A DNA stretch of 64,000 nt. It comes from Streptomyces marincola. Lineage in GTDB: Bacteria; Actinomycetota; Actinomycetes; Streptomycetales; Streptomycetaceae. Both the position numbers and the translations under genes were made by a program. The stretch spans positions 1,607,001-1,671,000 of the forward strand of contig NZ_CP084541.1 in the NCBI RefSeq assembly GCF_020410765.1. The letters are read 5' to 3'. The notes below the pieces were generated by a model. It was not told where the DNA came from, ran no database searches, and saw only the letters and a list, made by a program, of their open reading frames with translations. How positions within the stretch are numbered: position 1 is the stretch's first letter; each line of letters starts with the position of its first letter. Positions 32,275 to 40,322 of this stretch are shown piece after piece.

Positions 32275-32725
32275 AGCGGGTGCGCGGGGTGCCCCGGCGC
32301 TCCCCGACCCACCGACCCGCCGACACCCGGATCCCCCGGTCGCGACCCGCGCCGGGGGATCCGGCGCGTCCACCGCCGCGTGCGCCGAAACGGCCGCGAT
32401 ACGGCGGCGATAGCCGACGGCCCGACGATGGGCGCAAGCGCCGCGTCCGGGCCGGGAACGGCGTCGTGGCACTGCTCGAAGGCCCGTCGCCGCCGCGCCC
32501 CGCGCGGCTGCCGGCCGACCGCGCCGCCCGCCCCGGGCCGCCGTTCCCGGGCCGCCGTGGCGGCTCCCCCGACCCCGGCCCCCGCGGCGCGCACGACGAC
32601 AACTGCACGCAGTTCCTGCGAGAAAACAGGGCCTCGTGGCCGCCGGCCTGACCCGGCCGCCGCGTCCCGCTCCGCCCGGGCGCTGCCGCGCCCGGGCGTC
32701 CACCACGTCAGAAGGGTTGTCCGGC
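32275..32725. other. Intergenic stretch upstream of melC1
   Basis: About 450 bp with open frames of Arg/Pro-rich, non-coding character on both strands. The melC1 promoter must lie here, but I cannot point to a convincing -10/-35 pair. AGAAGGG at 32710-32716 is the melC1 ribosome binding site. Confidence 0.4.
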
Positions 32726-33133
32726 ATGCGTTTGAACAGGCGAGAGATGGTGGCCGGCGTCGCCGGCACGGCGCTGGTGGCCGCCGCGGCGGCCACCCCG
32801 CTGGTGACAGGTTCTGGCGGCGGGGCGGACGCGCACGCCGCGCACGGCGGCGAGGGCGGCGCGGGCGCCGGGGACGCCGGGGAGTACGTCGAGACGTACC
32901 AGGGCCGCACCATTCGGGTGCTGCCCGAGGCCGCGGGCGGCGGCGTGCTCATCGACGACCGGCCGCTGCACCTGATGAAGTTCGGCGACGACGCGTACCT
33001 CAGCTCCATGTGCCACTACGAGATGGCGCCCTCCCCGCTGCACGCCGCCCGCCGGGCCGTGGAGGAGCTGCGCGGAGCGGCCCTCCTGCCGGCCGCGCAC
33101 GGCTCGCACGGCACGCACGTGACGGTCGTCTGA
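32726..33133 (+). CDS. melC1: Tyrosinase copper chaperone (MelC1/GriE type)
   Basis: This 135-residue accessory protein loads copper into the tyrosinase-type partner and helps its export. It has a twin-arginine signal (NRREMVAGVAGTALVAAA), an Ala/Gly/His linker, and the conserved core GVLIDDRPLHLMKFGDDAY followed by SSMCHYEMAPSPLHAARRAV; the Met, Cys and His there are candidate copper carriers and HYE is the family hallmark. Apo-tyrosinase without its own signal is carried through Tat by this protein. The partner gene starts 60 bp downstream. Confidence 0.92.
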   Translation: MRLNRREMVAGVAGTALVAAAAATPLVTGSGGGADAHAAHGGEGGAGAGDAGEYVETYQGRTIRVLPEAAGGGVLIDDRPLHLMKFGDDAYLSSMCHYEMAPSPLHAARRAVEELRGAALLPAAHGSHGTHVTVV

Positions 33134-33193
33134 CGCCACCACCGCTCACCAGCCGCACGGACCCAGCCGCCACAGGAACCGAGGGGACCCCCC

Positions 33194-34114
33194 ATGGTGC
33201 ACATCCGCAAGAACCACCTGGACATGACCCGCGAGGAGAAGCGCCGCTTCGTGCACGCGGTACGCGAGATCAAGCGGCGCGGCATCTACGACAGATTCGT
33301 CGACCTGCACATACGCATCAACTCGCGCGACTACCTCGACAAGGAGACGGGGAAGCGGCTCGGCCACATCAACCCCGGCTTCCTGCCCTGGCACCGGCAG
33401 TACCTGATGCGCTTCGAGCGGGAGCTCCAGCGCGTCGACCCGCGCGTCACCCTCCCCTACTGGGACTGGACGGTCGACCACGGCGAGGACTCCCCGCTAT
33501 GGGACGAGGAGTTCATGGGCGGCAACGGGCGTCCGGGCGACCGGCGGGTGATGACGGGGCCGTTCGCCCGGGACAACGGCTGGGTGCTCAACATCAGCGT
33601 GGTCCCGGTCGGCGAGGAGAACCCCGCGCTCAACGGCAACTACACGCACGACGACCGCGACTTCCTGGTGCGCGACATGGCCACCCTGACGGACTCGCTG
33701 CCGAGCCCGCAGGAGCTTGAGGACACGCTCGCGCTGCCGGTCTACGACTGCCCGCCGTGGAACCACACCTCGGGCGGCGAGCCGCCCTACGAGAGCTTCC
33801 GCAACCACCTGGAGGGGTACACCAAGTTCCCCTGGGAGACGAAGTTCGGCAAGCTGCACGGGGCCGGGCACCTGTGGGTGGGCGGCCACATGATGTACAT
33901 CGGCTCGCCCAACGACCCGGTGTTCTTCCTCAACCACTGCATGATCGACCGCTGCTGGGCGCTGTGGCAGCAGCGGCACCCCGACGTGCCCCACTACCTG
34001 CCGCTGCACGACACCCCGGACGTGCCCGACCTGCACACCCCGCTCGGGCCCTGGCACACGCTGACGCCCGCCGACCTGATCGACCACACCCGGTGGTACC
34101 GCTACGACAGCTGA
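33194..34114 (+). CDS. melC2: Tyrosinase-family copper oxidase (probable o-aminophenol oxidase)
   Basis: This 306-residue type-3 copper enzyme is longer than classical MelC2 (about 270). The CuA histidines are H39 (DLHIRIN), H58 (GHINPG) and H67 (PWHRQY); CuB H222 and H226 (LHGAGHLW) and H248 (FFLNHCMIDR). After the first CuB histidine classical tyrosinases have Asn, which helps deprotonate monophenols; here it is Gly223. That, and the linkage to 3,4-AHBA genes, argue for oxidation of o-aminophenols (as GriF and NspF do) rather than melanin formation. There is no signal; export is with the MelC1-type partner. Confidence 0.92.
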   Translation: MVHIRKNHLDMTREEKRRFVHAVREIKRRGIYDRFVDLHIRINSRDYLDKETGKRLGHINPGFLPWHRQYLMRFERELQRVDPRVTLPYWDWTVDHGEDSPLWDEEFMGGNGRPGDRRVMTGPFARDNGWVLNISVVPVGEENPALNGNYTHDDRDFLVRDMATLTDSLPSPQELEDTLALPVYDCPPWNHTSGGEPPYESFRNHLEGYTKFPWETKFGKLHGAGHLWVGGHMMYIGSPNDPVFFLNHCMIDRCWALWQQRHPDVPHYLPLHDTPDVPDLHTPLGPWHTLTPADLIDHTRWYRYDS

Positions 34115-34167
34115 CCACCGCCGCGGCGGGCCGCGACGGCTCCCCCCGGGCCGTCCGGCCCCCGCCC

Positions 34168-34197
34168 GGCGGGCGGCCGGGACCCCGGCCGCCCGCC
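34168..34197. terminator. Terminator after the tyrosinase gene
   Basis: A perfect 13-bp stem (34168-34180 with 34185-34197; one more pair outside) lies in the 135-bp gap before the next operon. Confidence 0.7.
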
Positions 34198-34249
34198 GCC
34201 CCCCGCCCCGCCGTTCGCCGCCGCCGACCGGAGTCCCTGGAGCCGCCCC

Positions 34250-35224
34250 ATGCCGTTCGCCCGCCGCGCCCGCGCGGTCGCCGCCCAGGCGGCCGTCACG
34301 GCCTTCCTGCTGAGCGTCACCGCCGCCTGCGGGCCCGGCGGGGGCGGGGACGGTTCAGGGCCCGACGACCTCGACCTCGGGGTGATCCCCATCATCGACG
34401 TGGCCCCCGTGCGGCTCGGCGTCGAGCAGGGGTTCTTCGCCGAGCAGGGCCTCGACCTCACCATGACCGAGTCGCAGGGCGGCGCCGCGATCGTGCCCGC
34501 GGTGACCAGCGGCAGCCTCCAGATCGGCTACTCCAACATCGTCAGCCTGCTCGTCGCCAGGAGCCAGGGCGTTCCGGTGCGCATGGTGTCGGTCGGCGCC
34601 CGGGCCTCGGCCGACGCGCTCGACGACGGCTCCGGGCAGCTGATGGCGGCCGACGAGGGCATCACCGACGTCGCGGACCTGCGCGGCCGGACGGTGGCCG
34701 TCAACACGCTGCTGGGGATCAACGAGGTCGCCGTCCGCACCGGCCTCGAACGCCACGGCCTGTCGGCCGACGACGTCTCCCTGGTCGAACTGCCCATCCC
34801 GAACATGCCCGCCGCCCTCGCCGCCGGCGACGTGGACGCGGCCATGCTCAGCGAGCCGTTCACCACGATCGCCGAGGCGGACGGCGCCCACGCGGTCCCG
34901 GTCAGCTACGCCGCCATGGGCGAGGGCCTGCCGATCGCGGGCTGGTTCACCTCCGAGTCCTTCGCCCGGGAGCACCCCGATGTGCTGGAACGGTTCACCA
35001 CGGCGCTCGAACGGTCCCTGCGGTACGCCGAGGAGCACCCGGACGAGGCGCGGGCCGTGCTGGACAGCTACCTCGACCTGGCGGACGGCGTGAGCGCCGA
35101 GGTGACCCTGCCCGGCTGGGACCCGGCCACCGAGCCGGCCGAGATCGAGGACGTGGCCCGGCTGACGGCCGAGGCCGGGCTGATCGAGGACCTGGGCCCG
35201 CTGGACGGGCTCATCGCGCCGTAG
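34250..35224 (+). CDS. NMT1/SsuA-type substrate-binding lipoprotein
   Basis: This 324-residue binding protein has a lipobox (SVTAACGPG). Its start of the mature domain (DLGVIPIIDVAPVRLGVEQG, then FFAEQGLDLTMTES) and GSLQIGYSNIVSLLVARSQG are typical for the SsuA/ThiY family that binds small anionic or nitrogenous molecules (sulfonates, nitrate, pyrimidines, aromatic acids). It starts a five-gene operon with two permeases, an ATPase and a creatininase-family hydrolase. The ligand is unknown. Confidence 0.9.
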   Translation: MPFARRARAVAAQAAVTAFLLSVTAACGPGGGGDGSGPDDLDLGVIPIIDVAPVRLGVEQGFFAEQGLDLTMTESQGGAAIVPAVTSGSLQIGYSNIVSLLVARSQGVPVRMVSVGARASADALDDGSGQLMAADEGITDVADLRGRTVAVNTLLGINEVAVRTGLERHGLSADDVSLVELPIPNMPAALAAGDVDAAMLSEPFTTIAEADGAHAVPVSYAAMGEGLPIAGWFTSESFAREHPDVLERFTTALERSLRYAEEHPDEARAVLDSYLDLADGVSAEVTLPGWDPATEPAEIEDVARLTAEAGLIEDLGPLDGLIAP

Positions 35225-35267
35225 GCGCCCTCGCGCGTGGGCCGCCGCACCGACCCGAAGGGCTGCC

Positions 35268-36068
35268 ATGGCCTGGTACCAGCACCGCCGCACGCGCGCG
35301 GTGCCCGAGTCACTGCTCGGCCCCGCGGGCCTGCTGCTGGCCGCCGCGCTGGTCGAGGTGCTGCCGAGAGCCGGCCTCGTGCCGGCCGAGTACCTGCCGC
35401 CGTTGAGCGCGATGGCCGGCGCGCTCGCCGGCGAGGCGGGTGACGCGGCGTTCTGGCGGGCGCTGCGCGACACCCTGACGGGCTGGGGCGCGGGCCTGGC
35501 CCTCGCCACGGCGGCCGGGGTGCTGCTCGGCCTCGTGATCGGCCGGGCGGAGCCGCTGCGCCGGGCGACCGCGTCCACCATCGAGTTCCTGCGGCCGATC
35601 CCCTCGGTCGCGCTGGTGCCGCTCGCGGTCCTGCTGCACGGCACGGGCCCGCGCGCCACGCTGCTGCTCGTGGTCTACGCGGCGGTGTGGCCCGTCCTGC
35701 TCCAAGTGCTCGCGGGCGTGCGGGACGTGGACCCCGTGGCGCGCGACACGGCGGCCGTCTTCCGGCTCCCGACCCTGACCAGGCTGCGCCACCTGCTGTG
35801 GCCGACGCTGCTGCCGTACCTGATGACCGGGCTGCGCCTGGCCGCGTCCGTGGCCCTGATCCTGGCGGTGACCGCGCAGCTGGTCATCGGCTCCCCCGGG
35901 CTCGGCCGCGAGATCGCGCTGGCCCAGGCGGCGAACGCGGTGGAGCGCATGTACGCGCTGGTGATCGTGACGGGCCTGCTCGGCGTGTGCGTCAACGCGG
36001 GGGCGCGGGCGCTGGAGCGGCGGGTGCTGTTCTGGCACACCTCGGAGCGGACGGAGGCGGCGGCATGA
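35268..36068 (+). CDS. ABC permease, SsuC type (first of two)
   Basis: This 266-residue permease has about six helices and the family core EFLRPIPSVALVPLAVLLHG and VYAAVWPVLLQVLAGVRDVD. The cytoplasmic loop TAAVFRLPTLTRLRHLLWPT corresponds to the EAA loop. It forms a heterodimer with the next gene product, which overlaps it (ATGA, 36065-36068). Confidence 0.9.
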   Translation: MAWYQHRRTRAVPESLLGPAGLLLAAALVEVLPRAGLVPAEYLPPLSAMAGALAGEAGDAAFWRALRDTLTGWGAGLALATAAGVLLGLVIGRAEPLRRATASTIEFLRPIPSVALVPLAVLLHGTGPRATLLLVVYAAVWPVLLQVLAGVRDVDPVARDTAAVFRLPTLTRLRHLLWPTLLPYLMTGLRLAASVALILAVTAQLVIGSPGLGREIALAQAANAVERMYALVIVTGLLGVCVNAGARALERRVLFWHTSERTEAAA

Positions 36069-37018
36069 GCCGGAACGCGCCCGTGCGCACGCGGGAGCGC
36101 GGGCGCTCCCGCGTGCGGGGCGGGGCGCGCACGGCGCTGCGGGCGGCGGCATCGGGCGCGGTGCGCCTGGCGTACGCCCTCGGCCTCCCTGCCGCGCTGC
36201 TCGCGCTGTGGTGGGCGCTCACCGCGCGCGGCGGCAGTTTCTACTACCCGCCGCTCGGCGACATCGCCGCCGCGTTCACCGACACCTGGCTGACCGGCGG
36301 GCGGCTCGCGCGGGACGTGGCGCCGAGCCTGGCCAGGCTCGCGGCCGGCTGGGCCGGCGCGGTGCTCCTCGGCGTGGGCCTGGGCCTGCTGCTTGGGCTG
36401 CGACCGAGGCTGCGGGCGCTGGCCGAGCCGCTGCTCGCCTTCTGCCGGGCCGTTCCGCCGCCGGTGCTGATCCCCGTCCTCATGCTGGTGGCCGGCATCG
36501 GCAACGGGATGAAGGTCGCGGTCATCGTCACCGGCGCGGTCTGGCCGGTGCTGCTCAACACGATCCAGGGCGTCAGGTCGCTCGACGAGGTGCTGTCCGA
36601 CACCGCGCGCTGCTACGGGGTGACCGGGGCGGCGCGGCTGCGGCGCCTGGTGCTGCCCGCCGCCGCGCCCGCGATCGTCACCGGCATGCGGCAGGCGCTC
36701 TCCCTCGCGATCATCCTCATGGTGATCGGCGAGATGTTCGCCAGTTCGAGCGGACTCGGCTTCGCCATCGTCCAGTTCCAGCGCGGCTTCGCCATCCCCG
36801 AGATGTGGAGCGGCATCTTCCTGCTGGGTCTGGTCGGCTTCGGCCTCTCGCTGCTGTTCGGGCTGTTCGAGGCGCGCGCCCTCGGCTGGTACCACGGGCA
36901 GCGCGGCCTCGCCCGCGGCGCGGGGGGCGCGCGGCGGGCGGCACGGCCGCGGGAGCGGGCGGGCGGGGACACGCGGGCCGGGGACGCCGGCACCGCTTCG
37001 GCGAGGGACGAGGAGTGA
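36065..37018 (+). CDS. ABC permease, SsuC type (second of two)
   Basis: This 317-residue permease pairs with the one before it. It has an Arg-rich N-terminal head, helices from about residue 40, the core FCRAVPPPVLIPVLMLVAGI, the EAA-type loop SDTARCYGVTGAARLRRLVL, and a long charged C-terminal tail (ARPRERAGGDTRAGDAGTA). Distinct paired permeases are less common in the sulfonate/nitrate family than homodimers. The ATPase gene starts 1 bp after its stop. Confidence 0.9.
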   Translation: MSRNAPVRTRERGRSRVRGGARTALRAAASGAVRLAYALGLPAALLALWWALTARGGSFYYPPLGDIAAAFTDTWLTGGRLARDVAPSLARLAAGWAGAVLLGVGLGLLLGLRPRLRALAEPLLAFCRAVPPPVLIPVLMLVAGIGNGMKVAVIVTGAVWPVLLNTIQGVRSLDEVLSDTARCYGVTGAARLRRLVLPAAAPAIVTGMRQALSLAIILMVIGEMFASSSGLGFAIVQFQRGFAIPEMWSGIFLLGLVGFGLSLLFGLFEARALGWYHGQRGLARGAGGARRAARPRERAGGDTRAGDAGTASARDEE

Positions 37019-37019
37019 C

Positions 37020-37862
37020 ATGACCACGCGTACACCCGGGGCGCGGGCCGCCGATGCCGTGGCGCCCGGCCGCCTCGACGTGGTGGGCCTGGCCAAGACC
37101 TACCGGGACCGGCGGCGGACGGTCGAGGCCGTCCGCGACCTGACGTTCACCGTCGAGGCGGGCCGGCTGGCCTGCGTCGTCGGGCCCTCGGGGGCGGGGA
37201 AGACCACGCTGCTGCGGTGCGTCGCCGGGCTGCTGGCGCCGACCTCGGGGACCGTCCGCATCGGCGGCGAGCCCGTGCAGGCGCCGCCGCCCGGCATGGC
37301 CGTCGTCTTCCAGGAGTACGCGCGCAGCCTCCTGCCGTGGCTGACGGTCGCGCGCAACGTCGAACTCCCGCTGCGCCACAAGAAGCTGCCGAGGGCCGAG
37401 CGGGAGCGCCTGGTGGCGCGTTCGCTCGCGGCCGTCGGGCTCGCGGACGCGTCGGCGGCCCACCCCTGGCAGCTCTCCGGCGGCATGCAGCAGCGGGTCG
37501 CCATCGCCCGCGCGCTCGCGTACGAGCCCGACGTGCTGCTGATGGACGAGCCGTTCGCCGCCGTCGACGCGCAGACCCGCGCCGACCTTGAGGACCTGAC
37601 CCGCGCCCTGTGGCGGGAGCGCGGCATGACGGTGCTGTTCGTGACGCACGACATCGACGAGGCCGTCTACCTCGGGGAGCGGGTGCTGGTGCTGTCCGCG
37701 GCGCCGACCGTCGTCCTGCGCGTGATCGAGATCGATCTGCCCGAGGAGCGCGAGCAGTTGGCCACGCGCGCCCTGCCGCGGTTCGCCGAACTGCGGGCCG
37801 AGGTGTTCGGCCTGGTCAGGCAGGCCAAGACGTACCACGACGCGCCGGGCGCGCGGACGTGA
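37020..37862 (+). CDS. ABC ATPase, SsuB/NrtD type
   Basis: This 280-residue ATPase has Walker A VGPSGAGKTT, Q-loop VVFQEYARSLLPWLTV, signature LSGGMQQRVAIARAL, Walker B VLLMDEPFAAVDAQTR and the switch His in LFVTHDIDEAVYL. The sequence FQEYARSLLPW is typical of the nitrate/sulfonate/taurine group. It energises the two permeases encoded upstream. Its TGA overlaps the creatininase start. Confidence 0.95.
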   Translation: MTTRTPGARAADAVAPGRLDVVGLAKTYRDRRRTVEAVRDLTFTVEAGRLACVVGPSGAGKTTLLRCVAGLLAPTSGTVRIGGEPVQAPPPGMAVVFQEYARSLLPWLTVARNVELPLRHKKLPRAERERLVARSLAAVGLADASAAHPWQLSGGMQQRVAIARALAYEPDVLLMDEPFAAVDAQTRADLEDLTRALWRERGMTVLFVTHDIDEAVYLGERVLVLSAAPTVVLRVIEIDLPEEREQLATRALPRFAELRAEVFGLVRQAKTYHDAPGART

Positions 37863-38689
37863 ACAGCGGCGCCGGTGACGACATCCTGCGCGGCACGCTC
37901 GCGGAGCTGACCTGGCCGGAGGTGGCGCGGGCCGCCCGCGAGGGGGCGGTACTGCTGTGGGCGTTCGGCGTGATCGAGCAGCACGGCCCGCACCTGCCGA
38001 CGGGCACCGACGTCTACCTGCCGAGCGCCTGGCTGCGCGCGGTGCGGCGGCACCTGGCGGACCTGGGCGTGCCCGCGCTGATCGTGCCGCCCTACTACTG
38101 GGGCGTCAACGTCGTGTCGGCCGGCTTCCCCGCCTCGTGGAGCGTGCGGCCCGCGGTGATGACGGAGCTGATGGCGGACGTGTTCTCCGGGCTCGCGGGC
38201 GACGGGTTCCGGCACGTGTTCTGCTTCTCGGGGCACGGCGACGCGCTGCACAACCGCACGGTGCACGCCGGTGTCCTGATCGGCCGGGCGCGGCACGGGA
38301 TCGACGCGACCTTCGTGGCCGAGCCCGACCTGGTGGCGCGGCTGCCGCTCGACCCCGCCGACCCGGCGGTGACCGTGCTGCCCGCGCCGCCGCCGCCCGC
38401 CGTCGCGTTCCCCGACCTGCACGCCGGCCGGGCCGAGACGTCGATGATGCTGGCCGACCGGCCAGGGCTCGTGCGCCCGGGGCACACCGGGCTGCCGCCC
38501 GTGGTGCTCGGTCCCGACGAGGTGGCCGCGTGGCGGCGCGGCCACCGGCACGCCCGCCGTATCGCCCCGGACGGCCATGTCGGCGATCCGGCCGCGGGCG
38601 ATGCCGCCGAGGGCGCGGCGGCCACCGAGGACGCCGCCGAACGCGCCGCGCGCGCCGTGGCGGCGCGCCTGGGACGCGCGGGCCGCTGA
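37859..38689 (+). CDS. Creatininase-family amidohydrolase
   Basis: This 276-residue metal-dependent amidohydrolase starts at GTG 37859, overlapping the ATPase stop (GTGA). Metal ligands are visible: Glu and His in VIEQHGPHLPTGTDVYLP with Asp in GTD, His in CFSGHGDALHN, and Glu in AGRAETSMMLADRPGLV. The family includes creatinine amidohydrolase, the FAPy deformylase ArfB and MftE; all cleave an amide (ring or formyl) or peptide bond. Coupling to an NMT1-type importer suggests it opens or deacylates the imported nitrogen compound. The C-terminal 40 residues are Ala-rich. Confidence 0.9.
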   Translation: MNSGAGDDILRGTLAELTWPEVARAAREGAVLLWAFGVIEQHGPHLPTGTDVYLPSAWLRAVRRHLADLGVPALIVPPYYWGVNVVSAGFPASWSVRPAVMTELMADVFSGLAGDGFRHVFCFSGHGDALHNRTVHAGVLIGRARHGIDATFVAEPDLVARLPLDPADPAVTVLPAPPPPAVAFPDLHAGRAETSMMLADRPGLVRPGHTGLPPVVLGPDEVAAWRRGHRHARRIAPDGHVGDPAAGDAAEGAAATEDAAERAARAVAARLGRAGR

Positions 38690-38718
38690 GCCCGCGCGCC
38701 CCCTGCCCTCCCCGCCCC

Positions 38719-38749
38719 CGGGCCCAGGACGCCGGCCGTCCTGGGCCCG
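38719..38749. terminator. Terminator of the importer/creatininase operon
   Basis: A perfect 13-bp stem (38719-38731 with 38737-38749, loop CCGGC) begins 29 bp after the creatininase stop, separating this operon from the aspartate kinase unit. Confidence 0.75.
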
Positions 38750-38780
38750 CGCCATGCGCGCGGCCGGCACCGCGCGCCCC

Positions 38781-38830
38781 TCCCGCGCCTTCCCGCACCT
38801 TCCCGCGTCTCCCCGCACCTTCCCGCGCCT
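38781..38830. repeat. Five 10-bp tandem repeats
   Basis: Five consecutive 10-bp units fit TCCCGCRCCT with at most two changes (starts at 38781, 38791, 38801, 38811, 38821). The plus strand is pyrimidine-rich. The repeat sits between the terminator and the aspartate kinase promoter region; its spacing equals about one DNA turn. Confidence 0.75.
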
Positions 38831-39023
38831 TTCGCGCCCCCGCCGGGCCAGGTCGCCTCGCGGACGCCCCTTGGACGCCCCAGGGACGCCTCCCCGATGC
38901 CGCGGAACGCCCGGCGATGCGCGGCCAATGCGACCGCGGTGCGCGGCGAGAACGGTGCCGATACCGGCCTCCGTCACGCTCAGGGAGGCAGTGCGGACAG
39001 CCGGTGCGGGGAGCGGAGGCGGC
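38831..39023. other. Leader region of the aspartate kinase/AHBA operon
   Basis: About 190 bp without a supported gene. The aspartate kinase frame is open through here, but codon use is poor and the enzyme's normal N-terminus is at 39024. A promoter must lie here; I cannot define it. Confidence 0.4.
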
Positions 39024-40307
39024 ATGAGGACGCTGGGAGCCCGGGGCGCGGGCGAGGTGGTGGTGCAGAAGTACGGCGGCAGTTCGCTGGCCACAGGCCA
39101 CCAGCTCGAAGCCGTCGCACGGCGCGTCGCGGGCGCGGCGCGCGGCGGCCGGCCGGTGGTCACGGTGGTGTCCGCCCGCGGCGACACCACCGACGAGCTG
39201 ATCGGTCTCGCGCGGGGCATCAACCCCGCTCCGCGCGGCCGTGAACTCGACCAGCTGCTGGCGACCGGCGAGACCGCGTCGGCCGCGCTGCTCGCGATGG
39301 CGCTCCAGCACATCGGGCAGCCGGCCACGGCCCTGACCGGCGCGCAGAGCGGCATCCTCGTCAACGGACCGCACGGGCTCGGCACGATCGTGGCGATCGA
39401 CACCGAACGCGCCACGAGGCTGCTCGGCAAGGGCGAGGTCGTCGTGGTCGCCGGTTTCCAGGGCATCACGGCCTCGGGCGACACCATCACCCTGGGCCGG
39501 GGCGGCTCCGACACCACCGCGGTGGCGCTCGCCGCCGAACTCGGCTCCCGGAGCTGCGAGATCTACACGGACGTCCCGGGCGTGCTCACCGCCGACCCGC
39601 GCGTCGTGCCGAACGCCCGGCTGCTGCCGGAGGTCGACATCGACGTCATGGCCGAGATGGCGTTCGCCGGGGCGCGCGTGATGCACGCGCGCGCCGTCGA
39701 ACTCGCCGCCCTCTACGGCATCGACATCCTCGTCGGCGGCTCGACGGCCGCGCACGCGGGCACGCGCATCCATCACAGAGACGGGCAGGACATGCTGGAA
39801 GCCAGAGCCGCCGTCGTGGCGGTCGTACACGAAGCGGACGTGACACGGGTGACGTTCCGCAGCGCCGCCGGCCCGGAGGACCCGGCCCGCGCGGTGTTCG
39901 GAAGCCTCGCGGACGCGGCCATCCCGGCCGACATGGCCACCGTCACCAGCACACCTGACGGCGACGTGGCGGTGGGTCTCACCGTCGGCCGGGCGCACAC
40001 CCGCGCGGTGCGCGAGTGCCTCGCCCCGCTCGCGGGGCCGGCCGGCGGCGTGGAGGTCGACGAGCACCTGGCCAAGGTGTCCATCGTCGGCAAGGGCCTG
40101 CTCAGCAGGCCGGAGTACGTCTCGCGCATGCTCAACTCCCTGGGCTCCGACGGCGTCGGCGCCCGCCTGCTCGCGGCGTCGCAGCTGCGGGTCTCGGTCA
40201 CGGTGCCGAGCGGCGAATCGGGCCGCGCGGTACGGGTGCTGCACTCCGAGTTCGGCCTCGACGCCGGCACGGAGGCCGCACACCGCCACCTGTCCCACCA
40301 GCCCTGA
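39024..40307 (+). CDS. Aspartate kinase, cluster-associated
   Basis: This 427-residue aspartokinase phosphorylates L-aspartate, the first step to aspartate semialdehyde, which GriI-type aldolases use. Catalytic parts are intact: VVQKYGGSSLATGHQ, SARGDTTDELIGLA, FQGITASGDTITLGRGGSDT and CEIYTDVPGVLTADPR. In the first ACT domain the housekeeping motif around NIDMIVQN is replaced by AAIPADMATVTST, so lysine/threonine feedback may be lost. GGAGG is 4 nt before the ATG. It heads the three-gene AHBA unit (15 bp to griI). It is probably a dedicated precursor-supply enzyme, not the primary LysC. Confidence 0.92.
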   Translation: MRTLGARGAGEVVVQKYGGSSLATGHQLEAVARRVAGAARGGRPVVTVVSARGDTTDELIGLARGINPAPRGRELDQLLATGETASAALLAMALQHIGQPATALTGAQSGILVNGPHGLGTIVAIDTERATRLLGKGEVVVVAGFQGITASGDTITLGRGGSDTTAVALAAELGSRSCEIYTDVPGVLTADPRVVPNARLLPEVDIDVMAEMAFAGARVMHARAVELAALYGIDILVGGSTAAHAGTRIHHRDGQDMLEARAAVVAVVHEADVTRVTFRSAAGPEDPARAVFGSLADAAIPADMATVTSTPDGDVAVGLTVGRAHTRAVRECLAPLAGPAGGVEVDEHLAKVSIVGKGLLSRPEYVSRMLNSLGSDGVGARLLAASQLRVSVTVPSGESGRAVRVLHSEFGLDAGTEAAHRHLSHQP

Positions 40308-40322
40308 CCCCTGGACTCCTCA

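Noticed and set aside
32184..32651. 155-codon plus-strand frame upstream of melC1
   Set aside because: Arg/Pro-rich with non-coding codon use and no Shine-Dalgarno; treated as intergenic.
33194..34114. Plain melanin tyrosinase
   Set aside because: The Gly after the first CuB histidine, extra length and AHBA-gene neighbourhood favour an o-aminophenol oxidase; melanin formation is not excluded.
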